Source: Pleurostoma richardsiae
Lineage: Eukaryota; Ascomycota; Sordariomycetes; Calosphaeriales; Pleurostomataceae
Length of the DNA: 64,000 nt
Reading direction: 5' to 3'
Assembly (NCBI GenBank): GCA_030052745.1
Contig: JANBVO010000025.1
Location: forward strand, 310,001-374,000
Both the position numbers and the translations under genes were made by a program. Position 1 is the first letter of the stretch; each line of letters opens with the position of its first letter. Positions 13,070 to 26,600 of the stretch are shown piece by piece. The notes beneath the pieces were generated by a model that searched no databases, had not been told where the DNA came from, and was given only the letters and a program-made list of their open reading frames with translations.

Positions 13070-14535
13070 ACCGACGGTGATATTGCATCAGCCGTCGCCC
13101 CTCTACCAGGGGTTAGGTGCGGGATGGAGAGAGAAAGAAAGAAAAAAAAAACCAAGGAATGGCACAAAGCTCGGTTGCGCGGGCAGATCTGGCTCTGCAG
13201 GTTTCAACGTCGATCAACGCCCATCACCGACGACAGCGCCGCCGGGGCCTTCTTGGGCTTTAGCGAGCACACTTAGTTTCCTATTGATGTGTACCTTGCT
13301 TTTTCCCGTCCCTCGCTTCTATCCGGACGTAGCAAGGGGCGGACATGTACCAAAATAGTAGTAGCTGGGGAGTTGATGCATTTGCCCCTCGACACTTCAC
13401 GCTCCGAAGCAGCACGGAGAGGCAAAACTTTGCACCCGAACAAGACGATCAGTAGACGTGATTGCCCTCATAGCATAAGGTAGGCAATAGGTATCATATA
13501 TTCGGCGATCTGCTTGCCTAATCTGTCCGTCCTCCTCTCGCAATACCCGGCCGAGACTGTTCTCTTCAGCTCTAGTCCCGACCGCCGAAATCGCAAGCAA
13601 GCTGACCCTAGACAGCTAGCTCCCCGCAAGACCTGCCAAAAGCGCACACACAGAGGCGCCTAGATGTGTAGCGCGGTCCTCCAGCCGTGCTGGCTCTTTA
13701 TTAGTCGCAACCTGAACCGCAAAGTTTAGGCCGTTACGCCATACATCATCCATTCCAACCGCCCACGCTGGGGGGCGGTCCTCCTTGTAGGTGGTACTTC
13801 GTACGCCCACCTTTTTCCAGATCCTAACCACTCCCCACCCTCCCCCCAGCAGAGTCTGGCCGCGCGGAGGAACGCCTGTGAGACGCAACACCATAATCTG
13901 TGGCTTCACCGAGCCACACACATCACAGCCATGACGGGGCCCTCCTTCCTTCTCCTGCCTTCTCCTTCTTTCTCACTGTAAACCAACGCAGTTGTCAAGG
14001 AGGAAGTAAAAGGTGAAGGGCGATCTCTGGTTGGCCAACAACTTTTTTCTTCGTCGGTGTATTCGTCTAAACAGGATGGTCACCACCGCAGACGTAGAAA
14101 GACACTATTCGCAATGACGGGGAGGATATATGACATAGGCAAGAATAACGCCGCAGAATGCCATTTCCCCGTATGCCGGTGCCTCCTCCCCCGAGTCCCA
14201 GGATATATACAAGTTTCCAGCTGCCGGCTCCGGCTGTGAAAGGGTAGTGATAGCCAGTTAAGAAATGAGATCTGGGTATTAAAAGGAAAAACATGTCTTG
14301 TTGCCTTGATAGGGAGATAAAAATGATGCTCAACCGCTGCCAATAGTTCGCTCGGTAAAGACTGTACCGGTAATGCCTGAATGCCCGGGATCCGTAATGC
14401 AAGGAGAGCTCAAGGAAGAGTGATAACGCGGAGTCTTGCCATTCTTAGACACATAATTGTTGCTGGGTATCTCCGTCGTCAAGTCGATTCATGCTCGTCA
14501 GAGTTCGTCGACACCGTCACCAACCGGCAGATCTG

Positions 14536-15903
14536 CTAGCTCCTGTCGTCTGATGGCTTGGGACGGATCAGTTTTTGGTTTTCCGTTTGCCGCTTCCGCT
14601 CTAACTTGGCGTAATGGAGACCGCAAGCGTTGCATAGAGTTCGAGCCCCATCCGGGCCACGCCGCCATTCTGGCGTATCAACTCGGTTGCAACTGTGACA
14701 ACGTCCGGGAGGAGCGGCACGCTGTACCTTTGTCAGCCAACACCTTCTGAACAGATGGGACAAGCCAACTCACCCCTCGTCTCTTCTTGACACCTGCCAT
14801 GTCATACGAGGATCTTGATCCGTCTCCGTACATGGAGACATCCTCGTCGTCATAAGAGCCCTTACTCCTACCGCCCTCCCGTGCACGCTCATTCATAAGA
14901 CTCTGCTGGACCAAATTGCGGACGCTTTCCAGCAGGTTTTTTGAGTACTCTACTGTACTGATGATGTCGCTTACTTCACGTTCGGTCGGCAGCCGTCCAG
15001 GTATCGGATGGCTACCATGTTCTTCTGTGGCGAGCCTGCTGTACTCGTCGGCAAAGTTATACACTGTACGTGCCGACGAAGCGATCTGCGGCTGAGTTAG
15101 TTATGGTCGCTGGCTTAACAGACAGTTTTGCAAACCTTTGCGAGATACTCAGCATAGCTCCAGGCTTGGAAATGCCGGTTGACAGCCTGTTCATACTTGG
15201 GATCTCTATTTCTTGCGAAGTCCCCGTCATCTGGATGCATGGAGCCTTGTTGTGAATCGAATGGCGAATGAAGTGGAGGTCCTCCATGCCTTGGGGAGAT
15301 AGGGTAAGCAGACAAGGGAAGCTGCCCGGGTGGCAGCTGACCAGGGGGAGGATAAGGAATCTGTGCCGACTGCGGTTGCGAAAAGCCACCATTCAGACGA
15401 TGACCCTCTGCAAGACGCCGCTCGGCATCGTGGCCCTCCATCTTGATGGGCGGAGATGGGTGTGGTCCAGAAAACGTATTTAGTGGAGGTGCCGGCCCCC
15501 GGCCAGATATTATAGGACGCGCAGGATCCGCGAATCCGGGCAAGACCTCGCTCCGCGGCAAGGATGCTGAGCCGTGTAACGTTCCCGGCGAAGGGTGCCT
15601 CTCGTGAGGCATATCCGGAAAAGGTCGTGGCGTCGATGACGTAAAAGGCGACGGCAGGCTGGGTGGTCCCGACATGGTGGTCGGGATCGACGGGGCGAAA
15701 CCGTTCGGTTTGGCGCCCTTGATTACTTCCTGGATCGATGGCAGAGATTGCCGGTGGTTCTCTGCATCGTCCGAGGTTCTCCTCGACTCGGCTGGCGAGA
15801 GCATGCCGGGCATGTTCGAATTCGGTGGAGGGGGATAACTGGAGAAAACGGGCGCGTGCGTGTGATAGGGGGCGCTTGGGCTGATCAATGTTGCCGTCGC
15901 CAT
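14536..15903 (-). CDS. nsdD: NsdD/SUB-1/PRO44-type GATA zinc-finger transcription factor
   Basis: This family controls sexual development and fruiting-body formation in filamentous ascomycetes (NsdD in Aspergillus, SUB-1 in Neurospora, PRO44 in Sordaria). Three exons on the minus strand, 15903-15136, 15085-14774 and 14721-14536, with introns of 50 and 52 bp, give 421 residues. The N-terminal 230 residues are a Pro/Ser-rich, probably disordered region containing the typical block SLPSIQEVIKGAKPNG. Then comes the NsdD-specific helical region RHFQAWSYAEYLAK ... YNFADEYSRLATEEHG ... LPTEREV. The single zinc finger lies at the extreme C-terminus (C368, C371, C390, C393; Cx2Cx18Cx2C, with CNACGLHYAKLERKR). 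This C-terminal placement separates NsdD from AreA- and WC-type GATA proteins. The whole finger is on the last 62-codon exon. The gene stands alone in about 27 kb of otherwise gene-free DNA, which suggests extensive flanking regulatory sequence. Confidence 0.94.
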
Positions 15904-18894
15904 GGCAGGGCCTTCTCTGTATGGCCGCTCAAATGGATCGCGTAACCGTGTGCTATAGATATCCGGGTTGCTGGCGAAGGTATTACCGCTGGAGAAAGGA
16001 GAGACAAGTCAACTTTGGTGTCAATTTACGCTCGTGGGACCTGGACGAACCTTTGCCTATTGCCAGAATCGCCCGCTTCCATAGCGGGACCAACTTTAAA
16101 CTCTTGTCAAAACCCCCGGGTACTCAGCCGGCGGCTCATCGAACGTCTAGGAGAAGCAGGCTGATTGTTGGGAGCTCGGTGGCAGTGCAGACGGCTACGG
16201 TCTTCGTATTGGAAAGGGTAGGGAGAGAATGGTGGTCCCCAAAAAGGAGTCGTTGCAGCTGGCCAGTCTCGTCTGCAGACGCCGGGCTGAATCCAGGCAC
16301 CAGACTGGCGAATGTGGCAGCGGAACAGTGTTTTGACGGATGCTTGGGTAAGCTTCCAGGAGGGCGATCTGGCTGGCCAAGAGGCGTTATGCAACCGTCG
16401 AGCAGTGGCGGCGCCGCGCTGGTTGCTATTGCTGGACTTTGACCTTGCCTGACCTGAAAGTCGTTGGTGAGACTGAGCGTTCACAATCGGGAGACGCCGA
16501 AGCGGCCTGTGTCGTTCAAGGTCGGTTTCCCCGTCTGTTGACCTCCGCAGTCAGGGCAGTGACTCTACGATCGTGAACTCGCTAACTCGACGCTTGTGTT
16601 GCGACTCGAACGGACCGGCGTGAAGCAGCGCAGGTTGTCACTCGGGATATGTCGACGACAGCGTCTTCACCGCGACAAGGCACACTTGAAGTTGTCCGGC
16701 AGAACTTCCCTCGGTACAAGCAGTCGAACAACACGTGGTAGCAAGTCGCCAAGTCGGGCGTCCTAGAAAACGCGGTTGACGACTGTTGGGGTGGACCACG
16801 TGTGGAGGTGCTAAAGGCGCACGGAAAGTGAAGCTTAGGATGGGGGAGAAGGACGGAAGGAAGGGGAGAGGAAACGGAAATTCCAGAAGAACTGACGAAG
16901 AGGGTGACAAGTGTACTAATAATACTAGGGCAGCAGCAAGTGGTGTCCCAGAGTCCCAGACAAAGATGCCGAACGGGGGGAAACAGTGGGCACAAGCTCC
17001 GGTTTAAGATCGAAGATGCGCGGGTTGCAGCGAAACGGGGAAGCGAGTAGCCTGTACCAGGATCAGGGCTGCAGCTTCATCTCACCGACTTCAGAAACCT
17101 CGCCCCCCTGGTCCGTTCTGAGCAGATGGAAAAACTGGGGGAGCCCATCGCAAGAGGCGCAGGAGAAGAGCCATCGATGCAACCCAGATTGGCGTGTGGT
17201 GGGGGGACCGCGGCTTCCAGTAGGCGGGTGTTGTGGAAGGGGGAACCGTGTGTATGGGGGCCAATGTGGAAACACATCTCTGGAGCTCGGTGTACGTACC
17301 GCGAGGTACTCGACAGGGGGCACGATGTGCCTGTCTCTGGACCCGGGAAGCCCTGGCATGGAAAGGTGGGATTCTCCAACCGTCTACTAGCGCCGTCCAT
17401 CTTATATCCATGCAGGTGCGGTCATAACCTCCAGGTCTCCGCGACCCTCAGTAGCAGTCGCCGAACCGCCCACCAAAGGCACAAGGCCCGCCGCGTTGCC
17501 GACCTGATGATGGATCACCCATTCATTAATCTGCAAGTAGCGTGCACCGCGTACAGCCGAGGGACGGGACTTAGACGGCATCGCGGCACATGTAACGAGA
17601 AGGTTTTTATTCGGTAGACGTAGCAAGCATCGCGCGAGCAAGTCATCAGCTGAGCCGTGCCGATTGCTGCATCAGGGGAGAGAGCGTGGACCAAACGGTG
17701 CACGCATAATTTATCTTGCCTGTTTATGGTGAACAAAAGCTACTTTTCTTGGCTGATGCGATGCTGGGCTGCTGTGCAAACAAGACGAGCTTGCTCTCCC
17801 TGGGTGCTTGAGATCTGTCCCAGGCTCCCAGCATAACTACAGTAGACCGGAGCCGAGGGCGACGCACCTACCTGTTGGAGGGTGCCGGCGCGTTTTGGCG
17901 GGCTGGCAGGCAAAGACCCAGCGGCAGGCGAGCTCGATCTACAGCGGATTAGTGGTTGCACAGAGGTGTACACCATAGTAGAGTACCTCGTCGCTCTCAT
18001 TCTTGGGCACGGGGGAGGGGAGAGCTGGTCATCTCTCATCTCTCCTTTGGCGAAAAGTGGTGCCACTTTTTGTGGGCACGACTCCGGGGGACAGGGTTGG
18101 TGCCGCGATAATTGGTCCCGGCGTGAGGCCCTCTGACAGCTGGATCGAAGATTCGCTATGACGGGGTGGGTCGCGGATGGGCTGTGGCGCCTTGCATCGC
18201 TGGGGGCATGGGAGCGCGGGCGGGAACTTGTCGCCGCCTGGCGGGTACTTGGAGCAACATGTCGCCGAGGCGCGGGTCGCCCGCAGCTCTGGTACTGGGC
18301 CTGAGATGGCACGGAATCTCCGGCCAGATTGTGCGTGTCGATCGATGTCCCGCGCTAACGGCATCCATGCTCCCTTCCGGCCAAGCCAGCGAAAATCATT
18401 GCTTCTTTCCCGCATCAGGATCTCGCTGCTAGCAGGGGGGCAGAGGGACCGGGGATCTGCCCATGACAGGGACAACGTCAGTCGGCTGAAGAAGGACCAT
18501 GACGGTAGGCTGGTGGGAGTTGGGTGCTGAGGGTACGAGGAGTAGCGCCATGTACAGACACGTACCCGCAAAGTCGTACGAGTATTGAGGAGGTGAGATG
18601 GTTCTGCGTTTGCAGCCCGTAGCATGGAAGCCATCATCTGCTCTCCCGAGGTGGCCACCAGGCTGGGCTGGCTGGCTCCCTCTGGATCCTCCTCTTGGAC
18701 GTGCGTCGTCTTTCCAGGGTGGTTGTTGCTGTTGGTGATGGTGGTGGTAAGCGCCGTGAAGAGATGCGGCCGCTTCGCGAGGCCGGAGGAGCCAAGACAG
18801 TCTCGCAGCAGACAACGAGGCCGTGACGAGGATGGTGAGGACAGTAGGGCTGCTCGACGCCTTGCCATCTATCGCAAGGCCTTGGGAGGTGAGA

Positions 18895-18915
18895 GATGAC
18901 GGATGACGGATGACG
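18895..18915 (+). repeat. Three tandem GATGACG units
   Basis: Three perfect head-to-tail copies of GATGACG are followed by a partial GATG. Each copy contains TGACG, a half-site recognised by CRE/ATF-type bZIP proteins in general, but there is no gene start nearby and the site may be chance. Confidence 0.7.
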
Positions 18916-19102
18916 GATGCGAGGACGATGGCAGATTCCCCAACAGAGTTAGAGTGGGGAGTCGTGAGAGAAACTCCTGAATTTTGCCTCATTGGGCAGT
19001 GCCTAGTCTCCATTAGGGGAGGCAGGCACGACTTGGACCGCTAAGGTACCCAGAGATGAGACGCACCTTCCCCCTGTGACGGTACGTGTCAGGGCCACTA
19101 AT

Positions 19103-19116
19103 TGTAGGTACCTACA
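19103..19116. repeat. Perfect 14-bp palindrome TGTAGGTACCTACA
   Basis: The sequence equals its own reverse complement and shares the TAGGTACCTA core with the palindrome at 13,056-13,069. It is about 3.2 kb upstream of the nsdD start codon. Role unknown. Confidence 0.8.
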
Positions 19117-20646
19117 GTACCGTATCTCTGTACCTTTTGCAGTGTGGATGCCAACCGTAGGTACTCCATACAGATGCAAGCACTTTGATCTCTTCACACC
19201 TCCAACATCTCCAACAGGGCTGTATCGGAGTCGAGCACCTCGCCATCTCTTCATCGCGCCGCCTCACTCCCCACAAGACCGCGGTTGCTGGCTCTTTCTC
19301 CTCCCCTGAACTCACGGACGACGCCCGTCACCGTGTCAGCACATAATCACTCAATCTCCTTCTCAATATTGCTGGGTTAGGTGTCCCGAAGGCCCCCTGG
19401 TCCGCACGTCCCATCCCAATTGATCTTGTCTCGCTGCAGCGCATCGGATAACGGAGATGGGAGATAAAATATTAAAACAAAAATAAAGTGAGATAAAAAA
19501 ACGCAGCAAGTGCTCTAGGGCACGGCATTGGGACCGACCAACCAATCCTCATTCGACGCCTGTCTCACCAGAACCACCAACCAAGCGCGCAAAATGGACC
19601 AGTTTTCCTTTTTGCTCACCGGGCTCGTGTATACCTGCCTCCAGCACCCGCGTGTCTCGCCCGCTCGTGCACACAGGCGCCTGAGCAGGATCTTTACTGC
19701 CAATCGAGCGCCTGGCCTCTGCTGAGGCCTTTAAGAGGTGGCTTTTACTAGTGCCTTCATCTCCTCAGGTCGGCTCAAAAGACGACTGCTTCCTGAGGCG
19801 TCGGCGACGGTACGCAGCTGAACGATGGTCCAATGCAGCGCATGACGGCACCGGAACGGTCCTGTTCGACGCTGAAATCCTGAGGGCCGTGGGCCTGCCC
19901 GCGACTGGCGTCCTCGGCGGACACTCGTCACTCGTGAGAACACGGTCATGCGCCTTTGCTGCTAAAGGCGCCGGTGGCTTTCACCGGTCGATGATTTAGC
20001 TCTTCCCCGTTGGCGAGGGACCCTTAAAGATCAGGTCATCCCCCACTTGCCCCCAGTGCACGATGATGGCCTAGATCCGCTCTTTCGTCAGATCCACCCA
20101 GCTTCCCGCTCAAGCACAAGGGCGCGATACACTTAGATGAGCCGGGCCGGAGCCAAAATGTGTTTCTAGTGTGATCTCTACCAAACCACGGCGATCGTTG
20201 AGAGCCTGATGATGGGGGCAATTTTCAGTCAGATGCTCCGAGGTGGCCAGCGGGCCCGGAAAGGAGCACGCCAGGCCGCTGGTCGGGTCGGGGTCCCGCT
20301 AAAAGTCTCTCCAGTGATCTCAAGACAATCAGCAGTCATCATGCTTGGTGTTTGGATACTTGCCCGTACCCAATGGGGTCTCATCCGGGCCCCGATAGTT
20401 CTCATTATGGAGCGCAATCTGGCGAGCAACCAGGGGCAGATCAACAGACTCGGCAGTTACCCTTCCAGCCTGCTTGCTAAGAGGCCGTTCTCGCACCCAC
20501 TTGACACTCAGAAAGACCTTGTGCTAAATGCGGCTGAGAGGATGTCGATCTCCCCGCTACAGAGAGCCGCGAGAATAGGAGTTTATGCTTCGTGGGCCAA
20601 AAGAACGGTCCGGACAATAAGATCAGCATTAGTACGTGTCCTAGTG

Positions 20647-20674
20647 GAGTTCGACGGGCAGAGTTCGACGGGCA
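20647..20674 (+). repeat. Two tandem 14-mers
   Basis: GAGTTCGACGGGCA occurs twice head to tail with no mismatch. This is a simple local duplication inside the gene-free region. Confidence 0.8.
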
Positions 20675-23600
20675 GAGGTTGTCGCTGGCCAGCACAGCAT
20701 GAATCAGAGATACTTACGTGAACTCTACTATAGCGCCGGGCAAAGGGCGTGTCGACCTCTCCAGGGCGGACCGAGCAAAAGATTCGCCATTGGTCAACGA
20801 TGCTTACAGAGTCACAGCAACTCCGTGCCCAATTCTCTCTCCGTCTCGGCCTGGTGTGTGATGCGTCGACTCATCGGCTGTTCGGTTCCGATCGACGACG
20901 AAACAACCCGACGCAAACAAGGAAACGGCAGGGCAGCCAGCCGTAAGTCACCATCTGGATCGCACACAAGAGAAGGTTGCATTTTCTCGATCTAGTATCC
21001 GTTTCTGTCGCGCCATCCCCGGCAATTTTTCAAGGTTGCAACGGCGCCTGCCTTTCAGTGTTTTGAGCGGCCTGGGAGGGAGACCGTTTTCCTGTGTACT
21101 ATGTACGGTATAACTTCCGGGCAGTCCTAGTTTGCATGATGTTTGGGTATTTGTTCAATCTCGTACAGTACTGGGCAAATGACCAAGGCGATGATCTCCT
21201 CCCGCAGCAAGAGGGAGCAATTTCATTACTCACTTGTGGTCTTCCCTTATGCGGCCAACGTCATTTCAAGAACCAGCTCGTGGGGAGACGATGTCACCCC
21301 TGTCAAGTGACCGTCTTGTTTCAGAACGATGAAGGGGTGGCAGACAACGAGGACGAAAATCCGTCATCTTGTGAGTCTTGCCCGGACAGGAACTGGCAAG
21401 GCAAGGCCCCCGGACGCAGCGGTAATATCGGCGCATGGCCCAGATGATCGTACCCCGGCCTCCACGGATTCGGCCCGTCTGCTTCCAACCTGGGAAGCTT
21501 AACAGATCTCGGGGACCTCAACCGCTGATTAGTCAAAGCAGCGTGAAACTTTCCCGCCTGGCGGGGAGACGAGACCCCACCCAACCAGCGACAACAGAGT
21601 GCCACGCGAGAGAGCATGGATATCCCCGCTTCGGGAATGCAGAGTCGATGCTCAAACGGCGTTCAATCCAATGGTGGCTTCGCATACTCACAGCTTTTCT
21701 TCCTCGCTCATGCGAGATGGCGATGAAGCAGATCAGGGGACTCGGGCTGCCTCGTTGCCAAGGTTGAGCTCCCCGGCTCCCCGGTGCGTGGCTGCTTTAG
21801 TCACCTCCCCCAACTCTTCCGCAGTGCTTCGTGGCTGCCAATGGCCGCGGAGGGGATCGCAAGGAGGCCTCATTAGAGACGGAAAAGCCCCTCACATCAT
21901 CTACTCTACAGCTCAGGATTTGGGCGCCAGCGACCGCAAAACATTCCACTTGCGGAATAGTGCACGAACAAATTAGAACGTTCGTGTGGGTTGCCGATGG
22001 TCTGGGAGACACGAAATGCTAGATCGATTCCGTCGATTGCGGGCAGTGCCATGCGTGAATGCTAGGAACATGCCTGCAACTTCCTTGTGCGTGATTCAAG
22101 ACTGGACCCTTCGCTCGAGGAACGCCAAGTGGAATTGCAGCTACTATGCTCCAGCATACGAACAATCAAACGGCTAATCATTCATGACCGGTGTACCATA
22201 GCAACGCACGCTTTAGTTGGCGGAGGGCGTGTGACGATCGAGGGTTACCACGGAGGATGAATCTTTTTTTTGTCAAGCCCCAAGGCAACTAACCACCAAA
22301 ACCAACTCGGCATTGGTGTGCGCGCTGGTCATTGCAGACGGGCGGTCGCTGGTTCTGTGCATGATCAGGCACAGTTGTGGATTACAAGCCTGCTTTCCCG
22401 AGACATTCTTCGACACTCGGAATGGACGAACCCACAAAAGCTCAGTGAACACCTATCCAATAGCTGACGGCCCCTGAGTCCTGACGTCCTGAGTGCTACG
22501 GTGCGATGCGAGCAAGTCGTATTACGCTGAGCAGCAAGCAAGCTTGGAGACCGCTCATCATTGAGGGACAACATCATAAACTGCGTCGGACTCGTAATGG
22601 CAATACAACGCTACGGCGAATTTAGGCAGGACTAATCTCTTCTGGCAAGGAGCATGCGAGTGGTCTGCGTTCCCATCGCAGCGGGCGCCTCCGCCTCTAC
22701 TTCACCTTATCGGCCTCCTGCAAGGATGTCCTGCGCTTAGTACAGGACTTCTATCGAAAAGCCTCGTCAACACCTTATCTCAAAGCAAATCTAGGAGCAT
22801 CTAGAGCACTGAAAGTGGTATTCGGGAAGATAGATCAGCCTGACTCTGGTGGAGCCCATGGTGTGTGTCCTTCTACTTTCTTCGGCGGCCTCGGCGTCAT
22901 ACCCGAACAGATGCTTTGAGTATGACATGCGCGCCCTGGTCGTGATGTGGCCGGAGCAAACAGACGCGGCAATGTCTCAGCTCAAGATTATGTCTCTGCT
23001 TGAGACGGAATACGCCTCGACTTTGGGCCGGGGAAGAGAGAGAGGATCGAGATAACCACATGCATACCTACGGTGAGCAGCGCGCAGGAGGCATGCTCTT
23101 GGCAGCGCACTACCATGTTACGCGGGCTGCTGCGTGGGCAAGTCGACGCCCGATGCGACTTGAAACCCGCCAGTTCTGCAGGCTAATCGAGAAGGAATCT
23201 GGGACCGCAGTTCTAAAATTATCACTCTCATCGGGGAGTTCCCTAGATTCACTGCTACGGTACATGGCTATAAAGCTCCGAGTTTGGTACCGCCGTTAAG
23301 TGTGTTGATGGGGTAAAATACATCGAGGCCTCGTCCACCCGGAAGCAACCCTTCTCCCCTGATTCTGCAGACACACACCGACAGATTACATGGTTCCGTC
23401 TCGGTCAAGGCAACAGTCCCTCTGCTGTTAACTCCTTCTCCTCATCGTGCAAGGAATCCACAACATAGCCACCTGACTCGCGACAACCATTGCGAGTTCC
23501 GTTGTTCTCCGGAGAACCTAAACTAAGCTAAACGGCCTGGCATGCGTCACCCAAAACAGGGGTCGGTCAGTATGTGGGCAAAACAAAATCATAACGAACT

Positions 23601-26600
23601 GACCAACCAGGGTTGTCCTTTCTTCTTCTCCGCCCGGGCCAGTTGTCGACCCACAAAGAGAGGGAGCCCGAGGGCAGACCGTTGTTTAACGGAAGCGCTT
23701 CCGAGCCGGCGGACTGCAGCAATAGTCCAGGATCAGGCCTGAAGCAGCCCCCAAGCAGCGGATGACCAGGCCCAATATAGTGGATCTTCCCGTGTTGACA
23801 GCTGCTATGATCCGCTGTCTCTCGAGTCCTTCAAGCCCGCTGCAATTTCCTTTTTCCTCCCGGTCGGCACGCCATGAGACATCCTTGGCTCATGGGTTTT
23901 GGGCGAGAGACCTTCTCGAATCCCCGTCCTTGGGCCCTTCTCCTTCCGCACTCTCTCGTCCTCTTTGGGCATCTCTGCCCTCGGCGACACTAGTCGCGGC
24001 CGAAGGATCACCGTGGCGTTGCCAGACACGTGTGATGAACCGCATCGCCGGAGATCAAAGAGCGCACTAATCTCGATTTCTCCTTGAGCTATGCTCCTGA
24101 ATATCTGGTGCCCCGACTGCGATGCTCCCCTACGAAGCTAGCAGGTGGAGTCGTTCTTCTGTAACGAGAGGATCAAATCATCATCTCCGACTTTTTAAGC
24201 ACTGGGTTTACAAGGCTGACGGGACAACTACGAAGAAATGATAGGGCAGGGGCGTCGGGCAATCGATGCAAGAGCCGACCATGGCAGTCACTACGTAGCT
24301 ATAGCACAGTGGCATCTCCCCTTGTGCTGGCATTCCTAGGTACCTTCGTCGAGACCAGTGGGATTGGTGGGCAAGTATCAAGCCGGATGTCCCCGCCCTT
24401 CTACGACTTAATGCAGCGGCATGCATAGCAACGGGCAGCATCCGGGACACCAGCAGCAGAAAGAAGAGCACCTCAAGACCGACCAGACGCAGTTTCAAGC
24501 GGATGCGCGGTGGACTCGCGATCAGTAACCTCCTGGGAAGCAACCCCCAATAATCCCACCCCGTTACACCCCCTGGCCCAGCCACTGTTGATCACGCCTG
24601 TCAAGCGTTGCTTCCTCCTTGCAAGTGCGCCGACCGGGATCTCTTCCCTTTTCGGCCGGCACCCATGAAGGTTTCCTTAAGGAGAGCACTGTCATTGCCG
24701 GCCGGACCTACATGATTGGTCGGAGGTCATCCCCGTGCACCAGATCCGGCGATGACTGCAGAAAAATCACATCTCGACCTTTCCTCTGGGACGTTTCTGG
24801 TGTCTCTCACGCCCGGTCGAGGACACGTACACGATTTGTACACGAATGTACCCTGGATTTGCCCACAGCCCCTCGCTCTCGTTCATGATGACCCTGTCAG
24901 GCCTGTCTCCTGGGTCGCGAGAGATACTTACGCCCCATCTTTGATAGCTTCCCAGGCTGCCAGGCAACCCACTCTCGAGTCTCGACGATGTCGGGCGGAA
25001 GGCGAATCCCGTCTCTGCGTGCCAGTGTCGCGACCTGCCAGCGCCGCCTCTATCTCTCTCCAGCCTATGAACTCACCTGTTTCAGCTCACGAATTCATGG
25101 GAGGCTTCCCGTTGGGTTCATACACGTAGCTTCAAGTCGCCCTAACGTTACTCCTTTTGCGGCGGGCTGCCGAGAATGCTTGTTTGACTGGCTGCCATGG
25201 TCTTGTAGGCACAGAGGACCGCCTAGGAACTACACCTAACTTATCGTGAGCCAGCCACTGCCTAGGCTGCCTCGCATTCTGATCTATCAGATCTCGCGAT
25301 GGTACTTTTACCAGTCATACCCGGCGGAAGCGCAGTGCAGGACGGGTTGCAAAACAGGTTGACGACCCCTGTGGCACTCGACTGCTTCCCCGGTGCTCCC
25401 TAACATCCACCAGTGAAGAGACGCTTCCGTCCTCTCGACCCGCGCCGCCCGTTCCTCCCGTCTTCACCCATCCACTTCGGGCGTTCCTCACGCCAGCCAT
25501 GTGGCATGATCTCAGACGCCTATGGGCAGATCCCGTGATGGGGAATGCGGATCTCGGTGCCATCTCAATCGGTGATCGTGCTTCCGCCGCACACCAAGAT
25601 GCCGCTGCGCGTGGGATAGCGGCGGTGTAGTCACTGTAGTTGGACGTATGGGACCACTCCAGTGGCCGAGGGCGATCAAGTTCCCACTCCAATCCCCCCC
25701 TTTAACCGTCGCATCCGTTTGGCTCCTACACGTGGTGCATCTCACGACCGGTGAGATTTGCGTCCACTTGTGCCATCCCCCTCCCCTCCACCAGCCAAAC
25801 ATAGCTCCCTTCTCGGCCCTTTGTGGAAGGTCACAGGCCCTTCGGCGGCGTCCCCTTGATGCTACACTGGGCAACGCTGTCCTGACACGCGGGCATTTTC
25901 TGTGACGAGATTGCGCAGGTTGGCGAAAAATCTCCGGATCTTGCACGCCTCCCCAGTGATAGGGATGACGTGAGTCCCGCGAAGCTGGCCGCAGAGCCCC
26001 CAAGCCAGTGCTGCCCCATGCTGGCCGAGCTGTTCGACCGTTTCCGCGTCATGCAGCTTGCGACTCTGATAGGGGGCGTCTGAAGTTGCGGTGCAAGCAA
26101 CGCACCAAACCTGCTGCCCTGCTCGACCAGCTGAGTTACGGTTGTCACCGCTGACGACATGGTGACAGCGCTCCTGTCCACTTGGAGGTGGTTGATGCGA
26201 CCGGTAACACAGCATGGCCATCACAACCGCCTTCCTGCACCCGGTGCGCGTGCATGTCTGACGAGCAGGCAGGCAGCACCAGCGACATTGCAGGCTGGAG
26301 CGCGCCAAGCAACGCCATTCTTTACGAGGTGTCGGGCCTGGTCATGGGGAGCGCCCCTTCTTCTTCACGCAGAGACGGGGTGGGCATCCTCATCAGGCTA
26401 AAGTCCCAAGATGCATCACAGAAGCATCTCGTCGGACCCCGGGATCTGGCTCGGCGGTCCAATTACTGGACCCTTGGCTGCCACGATCGTCTGATCTGGC
26501 GTATTCAGATCCCGCTCTGCGACCACTCAGCTCACGGCAAAGCAATCTACTGCGACGCCTCCGAACGTTCTCTGCTGGCGCAGCCCCGTGCGGTCGAGCA

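Larger units (their letters stand above)
4899..14535. other. Gene-free region, left half of the desert around nsdD
   Basis: In 9.6 kb no reading frame on either strand gives a recognisable protein; the frames are short and of shadow type. Base composition stays near balanced, with only small AT-richer patches (about 11,400-11,900 and 14,050-14,450). I see nested GATC palindromes near 6,025-6,081, a 17-A run at 12,573-12,589 and a perfect palindrome at 13,056-13,069. The last few hundred bases before 14,535 are downstream of nsdD and probably hold its 3' UTR. No transposase, reverse transcriptase or terminal repeat was found. Confidence 0.6.

Noticed and set aside
20209-20721. 170-residue plus-strand frame in the desert
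   Set aside because: No recognisable motif, no splice-compatible neighbours and composition like surrounding non-coding DNA.
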